A stretch of 64,000 nt of DNA from Streptomyces sp. CB01249 (GTDB lineage: Bacteria; Actinomycetota; Actinomycetes; Streptomycetales; Streptomycetaceae). The translations under genes and the position numbers were made by a program. Shown one piece after another: positions 42,162-49,024 of this stretch. The stretch spans positions 186,341 to 250,340 of the forward strand of contig NZ_LISW01000003.1 of assembly GCF_001905735.1 (NCBI RefSeq), in the 5' to 3' direction. Below the pieces are notes generated by a model, which saw nothing but the letters and a program-made list of their open reading frames with translations, was not told where the DNA came from and ran no database searches. How positions within the stretch are numbered: the stretch's first letter is position 1; each line of letters begins with the position of its first letter.

Positions 42162-43318
42162 CCGGCACGACGGCCGGCCGCACGGACACCGCGACACACC
42201 GGCTCCCCGCCTGGCGCGCCCCCGCCGCGACCCGCTCCAACGCGGTCCCGGCCGGGGCGTGGTGGCTGTGGGCGCTGGGCCTGGCCACCGCCGCGTCGCG
42301 GACCACCAATCCGCTGTTGCTCGGCCTGCTGGTCGGGGTCGCGGGCTATGTGGTGGCCGCGCGCCGCACGGACGCGCCGTGGGCCAGGTCGTACGGGATG
42401 TTCATCCGGATCGGGCTCTTCGTGATCGCGGTCCGGCTGCTGTTCTCCGTCTTCCTCGGCTCGCCGATCCCCGGCACGCACACCCTGTTCACGCTGCCCG
42501 AGGTGCCGCTGCCCGACTGGGCGAAGGGCGTCCGGATCGGCGGCCGGGTCACCGCCGAGCAGCTGCTGTTCGCGCTGTACGACGGCGCGAAGCTGGCGGC
42601 CCTGCTGATCTGCGTCGGCGCGGCGAACTCCCTCGCCAACCCGGCCCGGCTGCTGAAGTCGCTGCCCGGCGCGCTGTACGAGGCCGGGGTCGCCGTCGTC
42701 GTGGCGATGACGTTCGCGCCGAACATGGTCGCCGACGTGCTGCGGCTGCGCACCGCCCGCCGCCTGCGCGGCCGCCCGACCGGCGGGGTGCGGGCCGTCC
42801 TCCAGATCGGCCTGCCGGTCCTGGAGGGCGCCCTCGAACGGTCGGTCGCCGTCGCCGCCTCCATGGACGCGCGGGGTTACGGGCGTACCGCCCGCGTCCC
42901 GGCCGCCGTCCGGCACACCACGAACGTCCTGACGCTCGGCGGGCTGCTCGGCGTGTGCGCGGGTACGTACGGGCTGCTCGCCGCCGAGGGCGCGGGCTAC
43001 GGGGTTCCGCTGCTCGTCGCCGGTCTGCTCGCCGCGATGGCGGGGCTGCGGCTCGGCGGGGCGCGTTCGGTGCGGACCCGCTACCGGCCCGACCGCTGGG
43101 GCGTGCGGGCCTGGCTGATCGCCGGGTCCGGCGCGGCGGTCGCGGCGGCGATGATCTGGGCCGGGACCGCCGACCCGGCGGCGCTGCACCCCGGTGTCGT
43201 ACCGCTGACCGCTCCCGTGCTGCCGCTGTGGCCGGCCGCCGCCGTGCTGCTCGGGCTGCTTCCGGCGGTGGTCGCGCCCGTCCCGCCCTCCCCCACAGGC
43301 TTCCAGGAGCAGGTGTGA
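42158..43318 (+). CDS. ECF transporter T component (EcfT/CbiQ type)
   Basis: A 386-residue membrane protein, the transmembrane coupling subunit of an energy-coupling factor importer. About seven to eight hydrophobic segments are visible. The two coupling helices carry the family motifs as VADVLRLRTARRLRGRP and SVAVAASMDARGYGRTAR (the ARG motif that docks onto the ATPases). Longer than many T components because of an N-terminal extension and three additional C-terminal hydrophobic segments. ATG at 42158 overlaps the preceding stop. Confidence 0.9.
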   Translation: MTGTTAGRTDTATHRLPAWRAPAATRSNAVPAGAWWLWALGLATAASRTTNPLLLGLLVGVAGYVVAARRTDAPWARSYGMFIRIGLFVIAVRLLFSVFLGSPIPGTHTLFTLPEVPLPDWAKGVRIGGRVTAEQLLFALYDGAKLAALLICVGAANSLANPARLLKSLPGALYEAGVAVVVAMTFAPNMVADVLRLRTARRLRGRPTGGVRAVLQIGLPVLEGALERSVAVAASMDARGYGRTARVPAAVRHTTNVLTLGGLLGVCAGTYGLLAAEGAGYGVPLLVAGLLAAMAGLRLGGARSVRTRYRPDRWGVRAWLIAGSGAAVAAAMIWAGTADPAALHPGVVPLTAPVLPLWPAAAVLLGLLPAVVAPVPPSPTGFQEQV

Positions 43319-45030
43319 TCCGGTTCGACGCTGTTTCGGTGCGGTACGAGGGGGCCGAGCGCCCCACGCTCTCGGGGGTCGACCTGACGATCCCGGAGGG
43401 TGAGCTGGTGCTGCTCGTCGGCCCCTCGGGGGTCGGCAAGTCCACGCTGCTCGGCGCCGTCTCGGGGCTGGTGCCGCACTTCACGGGCGGCCGGCTGACC
43501 GGGCGGGTCACCGTGGGCGGGCGGGACACCCGGACGCACAAGCCCCGGGAGCTGGCGGACCTGGTGGGCACGGTGGGCCAGGACCCGCTGGCGCACTTCG
43601 TCACCGACACGGTGGAGGACGAGCTCGCCTACGGCATGGAGTCGCTGGGCCTGGCCCCGGACGTGATGCGGCGGCGGGTCGAGGAGACCCTCGACCTGCT
43701 GGGCCTGGCCGGGCTGCGCGACCGCCCGATCGCCACCCTGTCCGGGGGCCAGCAGCAGCGGGTCGCGATCGGCTCGGTCCTCACCCCGCACCCCCGCGTC
43801 CTGGTCCTGGACGAACCGACGTCCGCCCTGGACCCGGCGGCGGCCGAGGAGGTCCTCGCGGTCCTCCAGCGGCTCGTCCACGACCTGGGCACCACGGTCC
43901 TGATGGCGGAACACCGGCTTGAGCGCGTGGTGCAGTACGCGGACCAGGTTGTCCTGCTCCCCTCGCCGGGCGCCGCCCCGGTGATGGGGACGCCCGCCGA
44001 GGTGATGGCGGTCTCCCCGGTGCACCCCCCGGTCGTCGCGCTCGGCCGCCTCGCGGGCTGGGACCCGCTGCCCCTCACGGTCCGGGACGCGCGGCGCAGG
44101 GCCGGTGACCTGCGCGAGCGGCTGGCGGAGGCGGCGGTGGACGAGGCCGCGCCCCGGCCCGCGATGCCCGACGCCCCCCTCCCCGAGCCCCGCCCCGCTC
44201 CCGCCCGAGGCGCCCTCGCCCGGCTGTTCCGGCGCGACCCGCACGAGGCCCCCGAACCCGTCACCGGCGCCCCCGCCGCCCAGGCGGACCGGCTCGGCGT
44301 CCGACGCGGCCGCGTCGAAGCGCTGCGCCGGGTGTCGCTCACCGTCCGGGCCGGGGAGACCGTGGCCCTGATGGGGCGCAACGGCGCGGGCAAGTCCACG
44401 CTGCTCGGCGCCCTCGTCGGCATGGTCGAGCCCACCTCCGGCACCGTCCTGACCGGGGGCCTGCCCCCGCACCGGACCCCGCCGCGCGAGATGGTGCGCC
44501 GCGTCGGCCTCGTACCGCAGGAGCCGCGCGATCTGCTGTACGCGGACACGGTCGCAGCCGAGTGCGCGGCGGCCGACGCGGACGCCGGGGCGGAGCCGGG
44601 CAGCTGCCGGGCCCTGGTCTCGGAGCTGCTGCCGGGGGTCGGGGACGACACGCACCCCCGCGATCTGTCCGAGGGGCAGCGCCTGGCCCTGGCCCTCGCC
44701 CTGGTGCTCACCGCCCGGCCGCCACTGCTGCTCCTGGACGAGCCGACCCGGGGTCTGGACTACGCGGCGAAGGCCCGGCTGGTCGGGGTGCTGCGCGCGC
44801 TGGCCGCCGAGGGCCATGCCATCGTGCTCGCCACCCATGACGTGGAGCTGGCCGCCGAGCTGGCGCACCGGGTGGTGATCCTCGCCGACGGGGAGGTCGT
44901 CGCGGACGGCCCGACCGCCGAGGTCGTGGTGTCCTCGCCCGCGTTCGCCCCGCAGACCGCCAAGATCCTCGCCCCGCAGGAATGGCTCACCGTTCCCCAG
45001 GTGCGCGCGGCGCTGGGAGGTGGCGCGTGA
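43315..45030 (+). CDS. ECF transporter ATPase, two ATPase domains in one chain (EcfA-A')
   Basis: A 571-residue fusion of the two energising subunits. Domain 1 has Walker A GPSGVGKS (36-43), Q-loop GTVGQDPLAHFVTDTVEDEL, signature LSGGQQQRVAIG and Walker B VLVLDEPTSALD. A proline-rich linker of about 40 residues follows (PLPEPRPAPARG). Domain 2 has Walker A GRNGAGKS, Q-loop VGLVPQEPRDLLY, signature LSEGQRLALALALV (Glu in place of the second Gly-position residue) and Walker B LLLLDEPTRGLD. GTG at 43315 overlaps the T-component stop. Confidence 0.93.
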   Translation: MIRFDAVSVRYEGAERPTLSGVDLTIPEGELVLLVGPSGVGKSTLLGAVSGLVPHFTGGRLTGRVTVGGRDTRTHKPRELADLVGTVGQDPLAHFVTDTVEDELAYGMESLGLAPDVMRRRVEETLDLLGLAGLRDRPIATLSGGQQQRVAIGSVLTPHPRVLVLDEPTSALDPAAAEEVLAVLQRLVHDLGTTVLMAEHRLERVVQYADQVVLLPSPGAAPVMGTPAEVMAVSPVHPPVVALGRLAGWDPLPLTVRDARRRAGDLRERLAEAAVDEAAPRPAMPDAPLPEPRPAPARGALARLFRRDPHEAPEPVTGAPAAQADRLGVRRGRVEALRRVSLTVRAGETVALMGRNGAGKSTLLGALVGMVEPTSGTVLTGGLPPHRTPPREMVRRVGLVPQEPRDLLYADTVAAECAAADADAGAEPGSCRALVSELLPGVGDDTHPRDLSEGQRLALALALVLTARPPLLLLDEPTRGLDYAAKARLVGVLRALAAEGHAIVLATHDVELAAELAHRVVILADGEVVADGPTAEVVVSSPAFAPQTAKILAPQEWLTVPQVRAALGGGA

Positions 45031-45851
45031 GCGAGGTGCTGAAACGTGGCCGCCCGGTCCGGCTGGGCCCCCGGGCGGTCGTCGCGCTGGTGCTGATCAG
45101 CGCGATCGGGATCGCCGCCTTCGGGTGGCCGCTGCTCGCGGACCGGGACTCCGGGCTCGCGCACGCGCAGGACGCCCCGTGGCTGTTCGCCGCGCTGCTG
45201 CCGCTGCTGGTCGGGGTGGTGGTCGCGATGATCGCGGACGCCGGGCTCGACGCGAAGGCGGTCGCGATGCTGGGGGTGCTGGCCGCGGTCGGGGCGGCGC
45301 TGCGCCCGCTGGGGGCGGGCACGGCGGGCCTGGAGCCGATGTTCTTCCTGATGGTGCTGAGCGGGCGGGTGCTGGGGCCGGGCTTCGGCTTCGTGCTGGG
45401 GTCCGTGACGATGTTCGCGTCCGCGCTGCTGACCGGCGGGGTGGGGCCGTGGATGCCGTTCCAGATGCTGTCGATGAGCTGGTTCACGATGGGCGCGGGG
45501 CTGCTGCCGGGGCCGGACCGGCTGCGCGGGCGCGGCGAGCTGCTGATGCTGGCGGCCTACGGGGCCGTCGCCTCGCTCGCGTACGGAACGATCATGAATC
45601 TGTACGGGTGGACGATCGTGCCGGGCCTCGCCTCGGGCATCTCGTTCCGGCCGGGTGACCCGCTGGGCGACAACCTGGTCCGCTTCCTCGCGTACTGCGC
45701 GACGACCTCGCTGGGCTGGGACCTGGGCCGGGCGGTGCTCACGATCGTGCTGACGCTGGCGGTCGGGGCGCCGCTGCTGAAGGCGCTGCGGCGGGCGACG
45801 CGGCGGGCTTCCTTCGAGGCCCAGGTCACATTCGACGCCCCCGGCGAGTGA
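45027..45851 (+). CDS. ECF transporter S component, predicted cobalamin-specific
   Basis: A 274-residue membrane protein with six to seven segments. It resembles CbrT-like/EcfS proteins: an N-terminal region with a conserved Pro in FGWPLL, then DAKAVAMLGVLAAVGAALRPLGAG, and the GGVGPWMPFQMLSMSWFTMGAGLLPG segment typical of such S subunits. S components set specificity; the riboswitch at 39994-40104 points to cobalamin. GTG at 45027 overlaps the ATPase stop. It ends the operon and is followed by hairpins. Confidence 0.9.
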   Translation: MSEVLKRGRPVRLGPRAVVALVLISAIGIAAFGWPLLADRDSGLAHAQDAPWLFAALLPLLVGVVVAMIADAGLDAKAVAMLGVLAAVGAALRPLGAGTAGLEPMFFLMVLSGRVLGPGFGFVLGSVTMFASALLTGGVGPWMPFQMLSMSWFTMGAGLLPGPDRLRGRGELLMLAAYGAVASLAYGTIMNLYGWTIVPGLASGISFRPGDPLGDNLVRFLAYCATTSLGWDLGRAVLTIVLTLAVGAPLLKALRRATRRASFEAQVTFDAPGE

Positions 45852-45859
45852 GGGCACCC

Positions 45860-45898
45860 ACAGGACCTTGGTCCTGTACGAAGCGGCTTAGGAGCCGC
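45860..45898 (+). terminator. Terminator hairpins after the ECF operon
   Basis: Two stems in series: ACAGGACC/GGTCCTGT (45860-45877, two-base centre) and GCGGCT/AGCCGC with TAGG loop (45883-45898). Confidence 0.6.
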
Positions 45899-46154
45899 GC
45901 ACGGGGCTCTCGGGGCCCCGCCGCACCGCCCACGACCTGCTATGGAGCGGTTTGAGGGGGTTCAGGACCTTCGGCCCCGGATGCGAGGCGGGGTCGTAAC
46001 AGGGGTCGTTGCCACCGCCGAACGGGCTCGCTAAGACTGGATCCCGTCGCCGAGCACCGCAGGGTCCTCACCATGGATCGCGGTCAACGAGCGCCGGTCA
46101 GCGCAGGATTCGGACCGAGCCGCGACTCCCCCGTTCCCCACCGTTAGGTTCCCT
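45899..46154 (+). other. Long intergenic leader before the transglycosylase gene
   Basis: The gap 45852-46154 (303 bases) has no gene. It contains the ECF terminators, a promoter at 46009-46037, and a leader of about 110 bases in which TCGCGG (46078-46083) can pair with CCGCGA (46120-46125). I looked for a c-di-AMP riboswitch, as found before other Streptomyces cell-wall hydrolase genes, but its conserved core is not recognisable. Confidence 0.45.
46009..46037 (+). promoter_or_regulatory. Candidate promoter of the transglycosylase gene
   Basis: TTGCCA (46009-46014) and TAAGAC (46032-46037) are 17 bases apart. Confidence 0.4.
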
Positions 46155-46592
46155 GTGACGTTCGCCCGTAACCTCATCGCCAAGCCCCGCACCACCCGTC
46201 GCAAGGCCGCCATCGCAGGCGCCTCCGTGCTGCTGGGCGCCACCGGCATCGGCCTGGGTGTCTCCCCGGCCATGGCGGCCCCGACCGCCGCACCGACCTC
46301 CGCCGGGAGTGCCCAGGACACGGCGAAGCAGATGATCGGTGACGACGCGCAGTTCCAGTGCTTCAGCAACATCGTCAGCCACGAGAGCGGCTGGAACCCG
46401 AGCGCGACCAACGCCTCCTCCGGCGCGTACGGCCTGGTCCAGGCCCTGCCCGGTTCGAAGATGGCGTCCGCCGGCTCGGACTGGAAGACCAACCCCGGCA
46501 CGCAGATCAAGTGGGGCATGGACTACATGAACTCCCGCTACGGCAGCCCCTGTGGCGCCTGGTCCTTCTGGCAGGCCCACAACTGGTACTGA
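46155..46592 (+). CDS. Secreted SLT-type transglycosylase-like protein
   Basis: A 145-residue secreted protein. A signal peptide with an extended basic start (KPRTTRRKAAIAGASVLLGATGIGLGVSPAMAAP) is followed by a small lysozyme-like domain: SNIVSHESGWNPSATNASSGAYGLVQALPGSKM, where Glu77 is the predicted catalytic acid of SLT/goose-lysozyme-type enzymes, and a C-terminal WGMDYMNSRYGSPCGAWSFWQAHNWY. The end matches the aggregation-promoting-factor C-terminal-like domain. It should cut peptidoglycan glycan strands. GTG at 46155 has only a weak Shine-Dalgarno. Confidence 0.9.
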   Translation: MTFARNLIAKPRTTRRKAAIAGASVLLGATGIGLGVSPAMAAPTAAPTSAGSAQDTAKQMIGDDAQFQCFSNIVSHESGWNPSATNASSGAYGLVQALPGSKMASAGSDWKTNPGTQIKWGMDYMNSRYGSPCGAWSFWQAHNWY

Positions 46593-46617
46593 GCCGGCCC
46601 GGCTTGAGCCAGTGAAC

Positions 46618-46656
46618 CCGAAAGCCCCGACCGCCCCGCGCGGTCGGGGCTTTCGG
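46618..46656. terminator. Bidirectional terminator
   Basis: A perfect 17-bp stem (46618-46634 with 46640-46656) with a CCCGC loop, between the convergent transglycosylase and lipase-like genes. Runs of A and T at the stem base favour termination both ways. Confidence 0.88.
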
Positions 46657-46674
46657 CGTGTCCGGAGCCGGACG

Positions 46675-47946
46675 TCAGCCGTGCGCCGCCAGCCGGTCGA
46701 ACCAGCGCACGATCTGCGGGCCCGAGGTGAGGTACGTCTCGTTGTGGCTGAGGTCACCCTGGTCCACGACCGGCGCCCGCACTCCCCGCCGCGCCAGATC
46801 CGCCGCGCAGCTGCGGGCGTTGGCGACGGGCACGTCGGTGTCGCCCGAGGAGGTGTAGAGCCGCACGGGGACGGCGGGCTTCCAGGCGCAGGTTCCGTCC
46901 TGGGCGCGGATCGCGGCGAGCAGGGCGCCGGTGGGGTGCTGGAGCTCGCGGTAGTAGGCATCGGTGAGCAGTTCCTTCAGGTTCGCCGGGAGGGCCGGGA
47001 TGATCTCCTCCTCGTAGTGCTCGCCGTCGAAGAGGCCGTCCACGACATCCGCGTACGGCTCCCGGAACGCCTCGGACGGGTCCTTCCACAGCGGGTGCAG
47101 CCGGTTCTGCGCGGTGAGGAAATACGTCATGTAGAAGAGGCCGCTGGTGTCGTTGACCCGGCCGTCGAAGAGGGCGGGCGTCTCGGCGTGCTCGATGTCG
47201 TACGGGCCGGAGACGGGCGCCAGCGCGCGCAGCCGGAAGTGCCGGTCGGCGCCGCGCTGAAGGGCCTTGCCCAGGGCCATGGCGACCTGGCCGCCCTGCG
47301 AGAAGCCGCTCGCGTACACGTCGCCGGTGAGCGGGCGGTCCAGCCGGAGCGCGGCGGTGCGCGAGGCGCGGAGCATGTCGAGCGAGGCGCTGACGGCCGA
47401 GGCGGTGTCCATGTACGGGTGGCGGCCGGGGCCCTTCCCGAGTCCGAGGTAGTCCGGGGCGGCGACCGCGCGCCCGGCGGCGGCGTGCAGATAGGGGGCG
47501 TAGCGGCCGAAGTCCTCGCCGACCGAGGGGGCGTAGTCGCGGTGGGCCATCGTGCCGTGGGTGTCGGAGACGAGGTCCAGCCGGTGGCCGCCGCCGTCGG
47601 GCAGCACGAGAAGGCCGGTCGCGGTGGTGGGGCGGCCCTGCGGGGTGATCGTCGCGTAGGTGAGGCGGTAGGCCCGGACCCCGTGGCGGACGGTGTCCGT
47701 GCTCATCCCGGCCTCCGTGAGGAAGGCGGTCACCCCGGCCCGGTCGTGGCGGGCGACGGGGGTGACCGCGAGGAGGGTCCCGCGCGCCTCGTGCCGGCCG
47801 GTGACCGCCGCGTCGTGGCCGGTCGCGGGCCGGGGCGCGGCGGTGGCCGGCACGGTGCCGAGCGCGGCGAGGACCACCACGGTGGCCGCCGCGAGAAGGC
47901 GCCGAACGCCGTGATTCCGGGGCGAGTTGATCGCGTTGTTGTCCAT
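46675..47946 (-). CDS. Secreted alpha/beta hydrolase, secretory lipase-like
   Basis: A 423-residue secreted hydrolase. The signal peptide (RRLLAAATVVVLAALGTVPATAAP) ends about residue 37. The hydrolase core includes DTHGTMAHRDYAPSVG (oxyanion HG at 130-131), VAAPDYLGLGKGPGRHPYMD, and the nucleophile Ser216 in ASGFSQGGQVAMALG; the Asp is probably in SSGDTDVPV and the His in DQGDLSHNETYL. This order fits the secretory lipase (LIP) group. ATG at 47946 is used, without a clear Shine-Dalgarno. Divergent from an AEC transporter gene across a large palindrome. Confidence 0.87.
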   Translation of the reverse strand: MDNNAINSPRNHGVRRLLAAATVVVLAALGTVPATAAPRPATGHDAAVTGRHEARGTLLAVTPVARHDRAGVTAFLTEAGMSTDTVRHGVRAYRLTYATITPQGRPTTATGLLVLPDGGGHRLDLVSDTHGTMAHRDYAPSVGEDFGRYAPYLHAAAGRAVAAPDYLGLGKGPGRHPYMDTASAVSASLDMLRASRTAALRLDRPLTGDVYASGFSQGGQVAMALGKALQRGADRHFRLRALAPVSGPYDIEHAETPALFDGRVNDTSGLFYMTYFLTAQNRLHPLWKDPSEAFREPYADVVDGLFDGEHYEEEIIPALPANLKELLTDAYYRELQHPTGALLAAIRAQDGTCAWKPAVPVRLYTSSGDTDVPVANARSCAADLARRGVRAPVVDQGDLSHNETYLTSGPQIVRWFDRLAAHG

Positions 47947-47992
47947 GTCCACGACCGTAGGAGCGGAAGCTCCGCGTCGGCATCCGCGTGGA

Positions 47993-48034
47993 CCCCCGGC
48001 CCGGAGTGCACTTGAGTGCACCCCGGGCCGGGGG
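47993..48034. promoter_or_regulatory. 42-base nested palindrome, candidate operator
   Basis: Outer arms CCCCCGGCCCGG (47993-48004) and CCGGGCCGGGGG (48023-48034) enclose a perfect inner palindrome GTGCACT-TG-AGTGCAC (48006-48021). It sits between two divergent starts (47946 and 48068), so an operator is more likely than a terminator. Confidence 0.5.
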
Positions 48035-48067
48035 GCAGCCACCGTGCCGAACAGGCGTACGGGGATC

Positions 48068-49024
48068 ATGGCGGCCATGCATGCCCTGCTCTCCGCCTTC
48101 GCCCCCATCTGGGTCCTGACCGGCATCGGTTACGCGGTCGGGCGCGGCGGGCTGCTCGGGGAGCAGGCGGAGGCCGTGCTCGGCCGGTTCGTCTTCCATG
48201 TGGCCATGCCCGCCGCCCTGTTCACGATGGTGTCGGGGGCGAGCCCGGACGTGTTCGGCCATCCGTCGATGGTGGCGTTCGCGGCGAGCACGGCCGTGGC
48301 GGCGGGGGCCGGGTTCTTCCTGGTCCGGCGGGTCTTCGGCCGGGGGCGGGCGGACGCGGCGATCGGGGCCATGTCCTCGGGCCATGTGAACTCCGCGAAC
48401 CTGGGCATCCCGGTGGCGGTGCAGGTGCTGGGCGATGCCTCGTTCGTCGCGCAGGTCATCCTCTTCCAGGTGCTGGTGCTCTCGCCGGTGGTGCTGACGC
48501 TGGTGGAGTCCGGGACGGAGGGGGCGGACGGGCGGCGCCCCGGCGGCGGGGTGCGGCGGCTGCTCACGATGCCCCTGCGCAATCCGATCATCCTGGCCTC
48601 GCTGCTCGGGGTGGCCGTCTCCGCGACGGGCCTTCGGCTGCCGGCCGCCGTGACGCACCCGTGCGACGTGCTGGGCGCGGCGGCGGTGCCGACGGCCCTG
48701 ATCACGCTCGGCCTGTCGCTGCACCGGGGCCCGGGTGGCGGGGGCCGGGCGCGCCGGGAGCGGGCGGAGACGGCGGTGGTGGTCGCCGTGAAGACGCTGG
48801 GCCAGCCGCTGGCCGCCCTGCTGGTCGCGGGCCCGCTGCTGCACCTCCCGGACCACCAGCTGCTCGCGGTCGTGCTGTGCGCGGCGCTGCCCACCGCGCA
48901 GAACTCCTTCATCTACGCCCGCGAGTACGGCCTCGACACCGGGCTCGCCCGCGACGCGATCGTGGCCTCCACGCTGGTGTCGATGGTCACGCTGTCGGTG
49001 GCCGCGTGGGCGCTGGGGCCGTGA
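48068..49024 (+). CDS. AEC (auxin efflux carrier)-family transporter
   Basis: A 318-residue membrane protein with about nine to ten segments. The family pattern is visible in FAPIWVLTGIGYAVGRGGLLGEQAEAVLGRFVFHVAMPAALF, the GHVNSANLGIPVAVQVLG segment, and NPIILASLLGVAVSATG. AEC proteins move organic acids, amino acids or auxin-like compounds. The start is ATG at 48068 (or 48077). The last 38 bases overlap the convergent GT87/PAP2 gene. Confidence 0.88.
   Translation: MAAMHALLSAFAPIWVLTGIGYAVGRGGLLGEQAEAVLGRFVFHVAMPAALFTMVSGASPDVFGHPSMVAFAASTAVAAGAGFFLVRRVFGRGRADAAIGAMSSGHVNSANLGIPVAVQVLGDASFVAQVILFQVLVLSPVVLTLVESGTEGADGRRPGGGVRRLLTMPLRNPIILASLLGVAVSATGLRLPAAVTHPCDVLGAAAVPTALITLGLSLHRGPGGGGRARRERAETAVVVAVKTLGQPLAALLVAGPLLHLPDHQLLAVVLCAALPTAQNSFIYAREYGLDTGLARDAIVASTLVSMVTLSVAAWALGP

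Noticed and set aside
22035..45851. Terpene or other secondary-metabolite cluster suggested by two prenyltransferase-like proteins
   Set aside because: The two toroid proteins are unrelated in context, lack terpene cyclase acidic motifs as far as I can see, and no synthase or tailoring cluster surrounds them.
45899..46154. Possible c-di-AMP (ydaO-type) riboswitch before the transglycosylase gene
   Set aside because: Other Streptomyces cell-wall hydrolase genes have one, but the conserved core segments of that class are not recognisable here.
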